A stretch of DNA of 36,614 bases from Alphaproteobacteria bacterium (GTDB lineage: Bacteria; Pseudomonadota; Alphaproteobacteria; RS24). The stretch is taken from the NCBI GenBank assembly GCA_949498175.1, contig CATDDF010000088.1:1-36614 (forward strand). Reading direction: 5' to 3'. The translations under genes were made by a program, and so were the position numbers. The notes beneath the pieces are model-generated. The model was not told the DNA's origin. It searched no databases and saw only the letters and a program-made list of their open reading frames with translations. This document shows positions 1 to 8,134 of this stretch, one piece after another (positions within the stretch are counted from its first letter, which is position 1; every line of letters begins with the position of its first letter).

Positions 1-22
1 CGGCTGCTTGTTCGGTTGCCAT
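1..22 (-). CDS. ctaD: Cytochrome c oxidase subunit I, N-terminal fragment
   Basis: Only the first seven codons are inside the window (MATEQAA), read leftwards from an ATG at 20-22. A GGGAG ribosome binding site lies a few bases upstream, and the coxB stop codon is 15 bases before the start. A gene directly after coxB is almost always subunit I of the aa3-type oxidase, so the name rests on position and a credible start, not on protein motifs. It is cut by the window edge. Confidence 0.55.
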
Positions 23-37
23 CAGACAGTCTCCCTC

Positions 38-889
38 TTACTGACGCGCTGCGTCTTGTATTTCGGCCGCGGCCACCATGGCATCGGCTTTGTCAATTTG
101 TGCATATTCATTTTTTGCCTCTTCAACCCATAGGGCGAAATCGGCTTTCGATACGACTTCAATGCGGATCGGCATAAAAGAATGGCGAATGCCGCATAGC
201 TCTGAGCATTGTCCATAAAAAGTGCCTGTTTTTTCGGCCTTGAACCAGGTCTCGTTCAAACGGCCCGGCACCGCATCCATTTTCAAACCAAAGGCCGGCA
301 GAGCAAAAGCGTGCAGCACATCGGCAGCGGTGACAATGACGCGCACTGTGGTATCGACCGGCACCACCATGGCAGTATCAGTGGCCAAGAGGCGCGGCTG
401 GTCGCCGCGCTCTTCATCACTCAGCATTAAGGAGTCGAAAGCAAAATCGCCATGGTCAGGATACTCATAGCCCCAATACCATTGATAGCCGACCGCTTTG
501 ACGGTCATATCGGCTTCGGGAATGTCGCGTTGGAAATAGAGCAAGCGGAAAGACGGAATGGCAATGACCACCAGAATGACAATCGGCACCACCGTCCAAA
601 TAACTTCAACCAAAGTATTATGGGTTGTCGTGCTCGGCTTCGGATTGGCGCGCGCATTGAAGCGCAGCATCACATAAAGCATAAGGCCAAGGACGAAAAC
701 GCTAATGGCGGTCATCAAAATCAACAGGAAATTGTTGAAATCGGTAATCATGGTCATGTTTTCCGATGCCGCTTCTTGGAAACCGAGCTGCCAATCTTTC
801 GGTTGCGCCGCAATCGCAGAAGCCAAACCGGTGGCTGAAAACGCCGCAAGGCCAGCGCCCCATTTGCTGATTTTATTGAAAAGACCCAT
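38..889 (-). CDS. coxB: Cytochrome c oxidase subunit II (CuA subunit)
   Basis: Subunit II of the aa3-type terminal oxidase takes electrons from cytochrome c through the binuclear CuA centre and passes them to subunit I. The 283-residue protein starts with a likely signal peptide (cleavage near residue 28) and has two membrane helices at about 51-75 and 92-112. The periplasmic cupredoxin domain holds the aromatic patch QWYWGYEY (136-143) and all CuA ligands: His193, Cys228, Cys232, His236 and Met239. A GGGGA ribosome binding site precedes the ATG. The gene runs leftwards into subunit I and diverges from tldD, an order I know from other alphaproteobacteria. The length is normal for the family. 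Confidence 0.97.
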   Translation of the reverse strand: MGLFNKISKWGAGLAAFSATGLASAIAAQPKDWQLGFQEAASENMTMITDFNNFLLILMTAISVFVLGLMLYVMLRFNARANPKPSTTTHNTLVEVIWTVVPIVILVVIAIPSFRLLYFQRDIPEADMTVKAVGYQWYWGYEYPDHGDFAFDSLMLSDEERGDQPRLLATDTAMVVPVDTTVRVIVTAADVLHAFALPAFGLKMDAVPGRLNETWFKAEKTGTFYGQCSELCGIRHSFMPIRIEVVSKADFALWVEEAKNEYAQIDKADAMVAAAEIQDAARQ

Positions 890-1085
890 GTGCTGTCCCC
901 ATTTGGTTGAAGCAGAGACTCACCCTGCTTTTTTTCATGCTTTCATATACAAAATTATCGACGCATTGAACACAGCCAGTCTTATCCGTGCGACTTTATG
1001 ACCATGACCGATAAAGCGCCCTCTCAAGGCTTGCCTCTGCTAGCGTCAGACGACATATTAAGACCAGCCAAAAAAGGAGCTTGCC

Positions 1086-2510
1086 GTGAGCCGCAATCCA
1101 CAAGAATTGTTTTTCAATCAAGCCGGTCTTGATATGGACCAGACGCATAAATTCACAGAATCTGCCCTTCATGGCGCCGATGATGGTGAATTGTTTTTGG
1201 AATATACTTTGTCGGAGGCATTTTCTTTCGACGATAATCGCCTGAAAGCGGCCAGTTTTGATACCACGCACGGCTTTGGCCTGCGCGCCGTTAATGGCGA
1301 GGCGGTCGGCTTTGCGCATGCCACGGATTTGTCAATGGACGCGCTGAAACGCGCCGCGGCCAGCCTGTCGCCGGTGCTGTCGGGCCATTCCGGTACATGG
1401 GCCGCGGGCCCGATGGCGGCCGGCACGGCGCTTTATATGGATGCAAACCCGCTCGATGGTTCGGAATTCACCGATAAGGTGAAATTGCTCGAAGAGATTA
1501 ATGCCTATGCGCGCGCCAAAGACAATCGCGTGCGGCAAGTATCGGTCTCGCTGGCCGGTGAGTGGCAAGCGGTCAGCATTATCCGCCCTGACAGTGCGCC
1601 TTTATTTGATGTGCGCCCGCTGGTGCGGCTCGATGTGTCCGTGGTTGTCGGCGAAGGCGAGCGGCAAGAAACCGGCCATTCAGGGCGCGGCGGACGGGCC
1701 AATTATGCGCAATGGCTGGCACCGGAGAACTGGCAAGAGCAGGTCAATAATGCGCTCAAACAAGCGGTTACCAATCTCGACAGCATTCCGGCGCCGGCCG
1801 GTGAAATGGATGTGGTGCTGGGGCCGGGCTGGCCGGGCATTTTATTACATGAAGCCGTCGGCCATGGGCTGGAAGGCGATTTCAATCGCAAAAAAACCTC
1901 CGCCTTTTCTGACCGCATTGGAGAACGTGTGGCGTCGCCCGGCGTTACCGTGATTGATGACGGCACAATACCCGACCGGCGTGGGTCGCTGACCATTGAT
2001 GATGAGGGCACGCCGACCTCAAAAACCGTGCTTATCGAAGACGGTATTTTGAAGGGCTATATGCAAGACCGCCAAAATGCACGGCTGATGGGCATGCAGC
2101 CGACCGGCAATGGGCGGCGCGAAAGCTATAATTGCCAACCCATGCCGCGCATGACCAATACCTATATGCTGGGCGGCAATCACCAACCGGAAGAAATTCT
2201 GGCCAGCGTCAAAGACGGCATTTACGCCGTGTCATTTGGCGGCGGCCAAGTCGACATTACCTCGGGTAAATTCGTGTTCTCCTGCACTGAGGCTTATGAA
2301 GTGAAAAACGGCAAGCTGGGCGCACCCTTAAAAGGCGCAACGCTGATCGGCACCGGCCCTGAATCAATGCAACGCATCTCCATGATCGGCAATGATATGG
2401 CGCTGGATGAGGGCATTGGCACTTGCGGCAAAGCGGGACAAGGCGTACCCGTCGGGGTCGGTCAACCGACTTTAAGACTGGAAGGGCTGACCGTGGGCGG
2501 CACGGGCTGA
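1086..2510 (+). CDS. tldD: Metalloprotease TldD
   Basis: TldD is the zinc-bearing half of the TldD/TldE (PmbA) heterodimeric protease, known for processing modified peptides such as microcin B17 and for degrading CcdA. The 474-residue product has the family HExxxH zinc motif (HEAVGH, residues 255-260) followed by the glycine-rich C-terminal half. The start is a GTG at 1086 preceded by a clear AAAGGAG at 1073-1079; no better upstream start is visible. The partner gene pmbA lies about 5.6 kb downstream on the same strand, beyond unrelated genes. The gene stops 3 bases before the stop of the convergent orphan gene, with no visible terminator between them. Confidence 0.95.
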   Translation: MSRNPQELFFNQAGLDMDQTHKFTESALHGADDGELFLEYTLSEAFSFDDNRLKAASFDTTHGFGLRAVNGEAVGFAHATDLSMDALKRAAASLSPVLSGHSGTWAAGPMAAGTALYMDANPLDGSEFTDKVKLLEEINAYARAKDNRVRQVSVSLAGEWQAVSIIRPDSAPLFDVRPLVRLDVSVVVGEGERQETGHSGRGGRANYAQWLAPENWQEQVNNALKQAVTNLDSIPAPAGEMDVVLGPGWPGILLHEAVGHGLEGDFNRKKTSAFSDRIGERVASPGVTVIDDGTIPDRRGSLTIDDEGTPTSKTVLIEDGILKGYMQDRQNARLMGMQPTGNGRRESYNCQPMPRMTNTYMLGGNHQPEEILASVKDGIYAVSFGGGQVDITSGKFVFSCTEAYEVKNGKLGAPLKGATLIGTGPESMQRISMIGNDMALDEGIGTCGKAGQGVPVGVGQPTLRLEGLTVGGTG

Positions 2511-2513
2511 GGT

Positions 2514-3608
2514 TTAGACCACATCAGGCGGCAAATGAAATAAGTCGCCTGATAAATCTTCTTCCGGCGACAAGGAACGAAGGGTCGAAACACTGTCGTC
2601 CCTAGCCGCTGTTTCAGACAATATTTCATCATCCGGCAAGCCGACGCGATCATCAATTATCGGTGGCGGCTCAGTGTCGATGTCGACCGCGTGAATGACA
2701 ATATTGGTGGCCACAATAATTTCCTGTGAATCGGTGGTAATTTCAATTCCGATATCGGCTTTCTCCGCTTCCTCACCGAGTTGCACGACCAATCGGCTGA
2801 AAAAAACCTCTGCCTTTTCTATTTCAACGGTGGCACTGGAAAAGCCGCCTTCAATGAGGCCTCCGGATGCGTCAAAATATTCTTGGTCTTCATCGAGCAA
2901 AAACAATTCACCATTGGTCACCGAAATTTCAATCGAGGCGGCTCGAAATGAGCTCTGCTGGGAAAACAAAAAATCCGCTTCCCCATTCATCACATCACGA
3001 AAATAAAACAGCCCGTCCGCGTCAAAATGTAAATCCAGCGGTAATTTAGACTCAAAACCCAACAGCACCTGCTCGCCCAACGGCACATCAACTTCTTCAT
3101 GCGCGCCGGTCAGCAACGCTGTGCGCACCAAGTCGTGAATATCATTTTGCTCAGTGTCGACCGGAACAAATTTAATCTCTTGCTGTTGCACCGCATTGAG
3201 GAGGACTTTTTGCTGCGCCGCATCAACCGGCCGCGCCAAATCAGAATTGCCGTCGCGTGATGGGGCAATCAAAACCAATTCCGGCTCGGGCGCTTCATCA
3301 ATATCGTCGATTGGTTTTTGCACCAAAAGCAGCAAAGCCATTTCTTTAGGCACAGTTACCAAAGGACTGGCGAAAACAATGGCGCTGGCCGCCAAAATGA
3401 CACCCAGTTCGGCCTCAAAATTCTGATCGCGAGGGGTTTTTTGCGGCGGCGCGCGATGGCGCAAATACAAGTTTGCGTCGCGCTGATATAGGTGCAATGA
3501 ATTGTGAAAAGGCGAAGCCTCGACTTGTGGCAAGGCAGCCAAATTGATTAAGGCCACAGGCCCCAAATGAAGCCCGTTAAGGCTTATGTTTAATGTGTCC
3601 GTCATCAT
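2514..3608 (-). CDS. Hypothetical acidic protein
   Basis: I do not recognise this 364-residue protein. It is strongly acidic, has no signal peptide and no clear membrane helix. One hydrophobic stretch (about 70-95) is flanked by a Pro/Glu/Asp-rich segment, and the middle and C-terminal part (about 175-315) alternates hydrophobic and polar residues as in beta-sandwich proteins. The tail is rich in Asp, Glu, Pro and Ser. No nonapeptide RTX repeat or catalytic motif is visible. Two consecutive ATGs (3606-3608 and 3603-3605) follow a GGAAGG ribosome binding site, and a plausible sigma70 promoter lies about 90 bases upstream. Codon use looks like the neighbours but the gene has a more AT-rich upstream region. 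It could be a T1SS-type secreted or surface protein fragment, but that is a guess. Confidence 0.8.
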   Translation of the reverse strand: MMTDTLNISLNGLHLGPVALINLAALPQVEASPFHNSLHLYQRDANLYLRHRAPPQKTPRDQNFEAELGVILAASAIVFASPLVTVPKEMALLLLVQKPIDDIDEAPEPELVLIAPSRDGNSDLARPVDAAQQKVLLNAVQQQEIKFVPVDTEQNDIHDLVRTALLTGAHEEVDVPLGEQVLLGFESKLPLDLHFDADGLFYFRDVMNGEADFLFSQQSSFRAASIEISVTNGELFLLDEDQEYFDASGGLIEGGFSSATVEIEKAEVFFSRLVVQLGEEAEKADIGIEITTDSQEIIVATNIVIHAVDIDTEPPPIIDDRVGLPDDEILSETAARDDSVSTLRSLSPEEDLSGDLFHLPPDVV

Positions 3609-3694
3609 GCACCTTCCTTCGGGAAGTTGTTTTTCTTACAAGTGAAAGAGCAATACGAAACGCAGCGGGATTATCCCTGTTCTTCTTGTTCAAA

Positions 3695-3723
3695 AGTTAA
3701 GCAAAAGGTTAATTTTCTGTCAA
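3695..3723 (-). promoter_or_regulatory. Possible sigma70 promoter for the orphan acidic protein
   Basis: On the minus strand TTGACA (3718-3723) is followed by exactly 17 bases and then TTAACT (3695-3700). The -35 box is perfect and the -10 box is weak (3 of 6). The element lies in an AT-rich 230-base gap (3609-3838) that otherwise holds nothing I can name, and points at the gene starting at 3608. Confidence 0.4.
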
Positions 3724-3838
3724 TTCACAATATCCGGACGAGCCCGAGTAGCCGCGATTTACTGTATTTTTCTATTTTATTTCAGCAGGCAAGGACTGTT
3801 GAAAAAAATTGAATATTTTTAAAACTATTCACTGGTGG

Positions 3839-5206
3839 CTATAGGGTGAGCGCTCGATAGGCATTTTTTATGTCGCCGTCCCAGACGCCATGATATTGGT
3901 CGAGCAGTTTTTCGGCCGATGATTTTCCGCTCTCAACAATCTCTTCCAAATAGGCGAGAAACAGGCTCTCATCAGCCCCTGCCCCGTCACCGCACCCACG
4001 ATTTTTCAAACCCTGCGTCGCCATCGGCACAATCTCGCGCGCCATATCCAGCAGCGTGCCGCCGCGAAACGGCGTTGCCAGGCCGGTTTGCGGCGCGCCC
4101 AGGCGCAGCGCATCGCGCTCTTCTTGCGTCCAATCGGCAATATAATCAACCAGCTTGCTCTGGGTTTCGGCATCATAAAGCAATCCGACCCAAAAGGCCG
4201 GAAGCGCGCATAATGATGGCCACGGCCCGCTATCGGCCCCGCGCATCTCAATAAAACGCTTGACCCGCGCTTCGGGAAACAACACGGTCAGATGGTTTTC
4301 CCAATCCTCAGCCGTCGGTTTTTCGCCCGGCAAAGCAGGCAATTCGCCTTTTAGGAAATCGCGGAAATTCATGCCTAAAGCGCTGATAAATTCCCCATCG
4401 CGCACGACAAAATACATCGGCACATCGAGCGCGTAATCAACATATTGCTCAAAGCCGAAACCGTCTTCAAAAACAAAAGGCAGCATTCCGGTGCGCTTCG
4501 CATCGGTATCGGTCCACACCAAAGAGCGCTCCGACATATTGCCGGTCGGCTTGCCGTTAATAAAGGGCGAATTGGCAAACAAGGCCGTCGCCAGAGGTTG
4601 AAGGGCCAGCGCAATACGCAATTTCTCGACCATATCGGCTTCTGAAGCAAAATCGAGATTGACCTGCACAGTGGCGGTCAAATACATCATCTCCGTGCCG
4701 CGTCCACCTTGTTTGGGCATATAATCGGTCATCAGCCGATAGCGCCCTTTCGGCATGCGCGGCGCGGTGTCAAAATTCCAAAACGGTGTATAGCCGACGC
4801 CGAAATAGCCCTGCCCCAAACGCTCGGCTACCTCATGCACTTGCTTCATATGGGCTGAGATCTCGGCACAGGTTTGGTGAATGTTTTCCAATGGCGCGCC
4901 CGACAATTCCAATTGACCGGCCGGTTCCAGCGTCACCGAGCCGCCGCCCGCTTCTTTCGGGCGCGCGAGCCCGACCAGCGTGTCGCCTTCATATTTGCCG
5001 TCCCAGCCATAGGCCATCAGCCCTTCCAGCATGGCCTTAATGCCGTTCGGCCCATCATAGGGCAGCGGCGTGAAATCTGATGTGCGATAGCCGAATTTTT
5101 CATGCTCCGTGCCGATACGCCAATCTTCGCGCGGCTTGCAACCGGCGACCATCCAGTCTTTTAACTGGGTAATATTTTCAAGCACGGGTTGGGCCGCGTC
5201 GGACAT
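3839..5206 (-). CDS. gshA: Glutamate-cysteine ligase, plant/alphaproteobacterial type
   Basis: The enzyme joins glutamate and cysteine with ATP in the first, limiting step of glutathione synthesis in the cytoplasm. The sequence is of the GCS2 type found in plants and alphaproteobacteria: RIGTEHEKFGY near the N-terminus (active-site Glu in EHEK), TLEPAGQLELSG in the middle, and the RMPKGRYRLM and TATVQVNLDF segments further on. An upstream in-frame ATG at 5251 exists, but the ATG at 5206 has AGGAGA at proper spacing and begins MSDAAQPVLENITQLKDW, a better match to family N-termini; it gives 455 residues. The gene follows rsmE on the same strand with a gap of about 105 bases, a pairing I know from alphaproteobacteria. 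Confidence 0.95.
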   Translation of the reverse strand: MSDAAQPVLENITQLKDWMVAGCKPREDWRIGTEHEKFGYRTSDFTPLPYDGPNGIKAMLEGLMAYGWDGKYEGDTLVGLARPKEAGGGSVTLEPAGQLELSGAPLENIHQTCAEISAHMKQVHEVAERLGQGYFGVGYTPFWNFDTAPRMPKGRYRLMTDYMPKQGGRGTEMMYLTATVQVNLDFASEADMVEKLRIALALQPLATALFANSPFINGKPTGNMSERSLVWTDTDAKRTGMLPFVFEDGFGFEQYVDYALDVPMYFVVRDGEFISALGMNFRDFLKGELPALPGEKPTAEDWENHLTVLFPEARVKRFIEMRGADSGPWPSLCALPAFWVGLLYDAETQSKLVDYIADWTQEERDALRLGAPQTGLATPFRGGTLLDMAREIVPMATQGLKNRGCGDGAGADESLFLAYLEEIVESGKSSAEKLLDQYHGVWDGDIKNAYRALTL

Positions 5207-5312
5207 CGATGTTCTCCTGCGCGCGCAATCGCATGATGGCTTTGGCGGCATAGTGTTTATGTTTATTTAGGGTCGTTTGCGGCCAAGAACAAGTTGGCGC
5301 ATGGTTTGGCGT

Positions 5313-6071
5313 TTATTTTTGCCAATCGCCAAGGCGGGCCTGAGTGAGCGCCAGCGCCCCCACCACCGCCGTATCAGTGCGCAAAATGCGCGGGCCCAGC
5401 GAGAGGGCATGGGTGTCGGCACGGGCCTTGAGCATGGCGCGTTCGGCCGCATCAAAGCCGCCTTCCGGCCCGATAAGCACGGCCAATTTCCGGCCCTTCA
5501 GCGTGTCCAGTGCAGCCAGCCCCTGCCCCGCTTCGGCTTCCTCATCGCAGAAAATGAGCGTGCGGTCTTGCGGCCAATCGGCCAAAATATCGGCGAGATT
5601 TGCCGGTGCAGATATTTCCGGCACGGTGAGGATCTCGCATTGCTCGGCCGCCTCTATCGCATTGGCGACCAGCTTATCGTGTTTGACCGCTTTGCCGCCT
5701 TGCGTGCGCGCGGTTATCACGGGCAGTAATCTGCCGACCCCCATTTCAGTGGCTTTTTGTGCCAAATAATCCAGCCGGTCTTTTTTCACCGGCGCGACCA
5801 ACAGCCAAATATCGCTGCCTGCATCTTGCGCGCGGGTTTGTTCGACAAGTTCAATGACGACCTGTTTTTTGCCGATATCATTTATGCGGCCAAGCCATTC
5901 GCCGTCGCGGCCATTGAAAAACAAAAGCTGCGCCCCCGCTTCAAGACGCAATACATTGCGCAGATAATGCGCTTGTTTGTCGGCCAAAATGAGCTGTTGC
6001 CGCGCCACCAAATCTTGCGTGACATGAAGTCGCTGACTTATCTTCTGGACGGGTGGCGCACTGCGTGGCAT
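5313..6071 (-). CDS. rsmE: 16S rRNA (uracil1498-N3)-methyltransferase RsmE
   Basis: RsmE methylates U1498 of 16S rRNA in the 30S subunit using S-adenosylmethionine. The protein has an N-terminal PUA-like segment with HYLRNVLRL and a C-terminal SPOUT domain with the signature LIGPEGGF followed by LGPRILRTDTA, which forms the knot and SAM site. I place the start at the ATG at 6071 (MPRSAPPVQK, 252 residues) because GGAG lies 6 bases upstream; the ORF can extend to an ATG at 6110, which lacks a ribosome binding site. It diverges from ubiA, and gshA lies downstream on the same strand. Confidence 0.94.
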   Translation of the reverse strand: MPRSAPPVQKISQRLHVTQDLVARQQLILADKQAHYLRNVLRLEAGAQLLFFNGRDGEWLGRINDIGKKQVVIELVEQTRAQDAGSDIWLLVAPVKKDRLDYLAQKATEMGVGRLLPVITARTQGGKAVKHDKLVANAIEAAEQCEILTVPEISAPANLADILADWPQDRTLIFCDEEAEAGQGLAALDTLKGRKLAVLIGPEGGFDAAERAMLKARADTHALSLGPRILRTDTAVVGALALTQARLGDWQK

Positions 6072-6138
6072 GAAAACTCCGTAATTTGCCCGTTTGATTG
6101 CTTGTGCCATAAATGAACGGATTGGCCAATAAAACTTG

Positions 6139-7068
6139 ATGACCCAGACACCCGACCCGCACTCAATTCCTGCCGATAGCGAGACAAGCTGGCTATTGTC
6201 GCGTCTGTCGCCGCGCGGACAAGCCTATGCGCAATTGGCGCGTTATGATCGGCCGATTGGCGCATGGCTTTTGTTTTGGCCGTGTTTTTGGGGGCTGTTT
6301 TTGGCCGGTGCGGTCAATAATGTTTGGCCGCCTTTAACCGATATCGTCGCCTTTGCCATCGGTTCTTTGGCCATGCGCGGTGCCGGCTGCACTTATAATG
6401 ACATTATTGATCGCGATTTGGACGCGCAAGTGGCGCGCACCGCTTTGCGGCCTTTGCCGTCAGGCCGCGTCAGCCCGACCGGCGCATGGGCGTTTTTCAT
6501 TGCGCAGCTGTTTATCGGCTTCTTGGTGCTCTTGTCTTTTCAATCGCTATTCATGTTTGCGCTCGGCCTCGCCGCCTTGGCACTTGTCGCCGCCTATCCG
6601 TTTATGAAGCGCTTCACCTATTGGCCGCAAGCCTGGCTTGGCCTGACCTTTAATTGGGGTGCGCTAATGGGCTATGCCGCCATTGGCGATAATGCGCCGC
6701 CGCAAGCCATGCTGCTTTATGCGGCCGGTTTCTTTTGGACGCTGGGCTATGACACGGTTTATGCCCATCAAGATAAGGAAGATGATGCGCTTATCGGCAT
6801 TAAAAGCACGGCGCTTCTCTTCGGCACGCGCACCAAGCCGATGCTCGCTTTATTTTATGCGGCATCGCTTGTCTGTCTGGCGGGCGCGGCCTATGTCGGC
6901 CATATCGGCATTTTGTTTTGGACGGCGCTGCCGATTATCGCTTGGCATTTGCTTATGCAGGTCTCCCGCCTCGATATTGATAATGGCGAAACCTGCCTGC
7001 AAATTTTTCGTGCCAACCGCAATACCGGGCTGATTATCGGCCTTGCCTTCATTCTAGGTATTTTCTGA
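6139..7068 (+). CDS. ubiA: 4-hydroxybenzoate polyprenyltransferase
   Basis: UbiA attaches the polyprenyl tail to 4-hydroxybenzoate in ubiquinone synthesis in the inner membrane. The 309-residue protein is a multi-helix membrane protein with the first Asp-rich motif NDIIDRDLD at residues 87-95 (followed by AQVART) and the second Asp-rich site DTVYAHQDKEDD about 125 residues later. The conserved RPLPSGRVS segment also fits. The ATG at 6139 is preferred over the TTG three bases earlier; no clear ribosome binding site precedes it, so the 67-base gap to the divergent rsmE must hold both promoters. Ubiquinone supply fits the oxidase genes at the left end. Confidence 0.95.
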   Translation: MTQTPDPHSIPADSETSWLLSRLSPRGQAYAQLARYDRPIGAWLLFWPCFWGLFLAGAVNNVWPPLTDIVAFAIGSLAMRGAGCTYNDIIDRDLDAQVARTALRPLPSGRVSPTGAWAFFIAQLFIGFLVLLSFQSLFMFALGLAALALVAAYPFMKRFTYWPQAWLGLTFNWGALMGYAAIGDNAPPQAMLLYAAGFFWTLGYDTVYAHQDKEDDALIGIKSTALLFGTRTKPMLALFYAASLVCLAGAAYVGHIGILFWTALPIIAWHLLMQVSRLDIDNGETCLQIFRANRNTGLIIGLAFILGIF

Positions 7069-7089
7069 TTTTGATCCTATATTAGAGAT

Positions 7090-8118
7090 ATGAGCGAAAC
7101 AAAAACATTGCGCTTGCGCGCCGGCGAGTTGGTGGCGCCGGAGATTTTGAAAAAACTGCAAAGCCGTTCCAATCTGGTCGGGCTGGCATTGATTGGCCAT
7201 GCATGGGGCATGATTTTCGCGGCGATGGCGCTGTTTTATCTGTTTCCCAATCCGCTGACGTTTCTTCTCGCGGTGATGATTATCGGGACGCGGCAATTGG
7301 GCCTCGCCGTGCTGATGCATGATGCGGCGCATAATGCGCTGTTCCGCACAACAAATTGGAATAATTGGCTATCGGATTGGCTGTGCGGTTATCCGATGAT
7401 GGCGCGCACCGACGCTTATCGGCGCTATCATTTGCAGCATCATACGCGCACCCAGCAAGATGACGACCCTGATTTGATTTTGTCGAAGCCGTTTCCCATC
7501 ACCCGCAAAAGCCTGCGTCGCAAATTATGGCGCGATTTGAGCGGTCAGACCGGCTACCAGCAAAGAAAGGCGCAAATTCTCAATGCCTTCGGGTCGAAAG
7601 AATTGGGGCTTATCGGGCGGCTTCAGCATTTTTGGTGGAAACTGGGCGGCGCATTCATCACCCATATGGTGATTTTGGCGGCGTGCAGCGCGTTGTTTCA
7701 CTGGAGCTATTATCTGATGTTCTGGCTTCTGCCCTTCCTCACTTATCATATGGCAATCACGCGGCTCAGAAATATTGCCGAGCACGCCATTGTGCCCGAC
7801 AATAATGACCCGTTCCGCAATGCCCGCACCACCAAAACCAATTTTCTGTCCCGTCTGCTGATTGCCCCTTATTGGGTCAATTATCATGTCGAACATCATT
7901 TGCTGATGCATGTGCCGTGCTGGCATTTGCCGCTCTTGCATAAAACCCTTTTGGCCGACGGCTATGGCGACCGCATGGAAATGGCACCCGGCTATATTGA
8001 CGTGCTGCGCCGCGCCACATCGCGCCCTGATGATGAAGACCGGCCGGGCGACATCGTCCATGATGGTCGTAATCGCCTGAAGGGTAATTTTTCCGAAGGT
8101 TTCTCCGAAACCGCATAG
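7090..8118 (+). CDS. Membrane fatty acid desaturase family protein
   Basis: The 342-residue membrane protein has the three histidine boxes of the di-iron desaturase/hydroxylase superfamily: HDAAHN (77-82), HLQHH (114-118, followed by an Asp-rich segment ending DDDPDL) and HVEHH (266-270, followed by LLMH). Hydrophobic helices lie around 29-70 and 180-225. Such enzymes use O2, iron and an electron donor to desaturate or hydroxylate acyl chains or related lipids. The substrate cannot be read from sequence; candidates include acyl lipids and carotenoid- or sphingolipid-like substrates. It starts 21 bases after ubiA with a weak AGAGA site, so it is probably in the same transcript, and pmbA follows 16 bases later. 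Confidence 0.88.
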   Translation: MSETKTLRLRAGELVAPEILKKLQSRSNLVGLALIGHAWGMIFAAMALFYLFPNPLTFLLAVMIIGTRQLGLAVLMHDAAHNALFRTTNWNNWLSDWLCGYPMMARTDAYRRYHLQHHTRTQQDDDPDLILSKPFPITRKSLRRKLWRDLSGQTGYQQRKAQILNAFGSKELGLIGRLQHFWWKLGGAFITHMVILAACSALFHWSYYLMFWLLPFLTYHMAITRLRNIAEHAIVPDNNDPFRNARTTKTNFLSRLLIAPYWVNYHVEHHLLMHVPCWHLPLLHKTLLADGYGDRMEMAPGYIDVLRRATSRPDDEDRPGDIVHDGRNRLKGNFSEGFSETA

Positions 8119-8134
8119 TCTCATAGGATGTTAA

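Noticed and set aside
911-935. AGCAG/CTGCT stem followed by seven T, upstream of coxB
   Set aside because: The stem is only 5 bp and it would end a transcript antisense to the coxB leader. It is too weak to call a terminator.
3609-3838. Small ORF 3627-3812 in the AT-rich gap
   Set aside because: No credible ribosome binding site or family match; the interval looks like a promoter region.
7525-8124. 199-codon open frame on the minus strand inside the desaturase gene
   Set aside because: It is the antisense shadow of a strongly coding gene with three histidine boxes, and its translation shows no recognisable domain.
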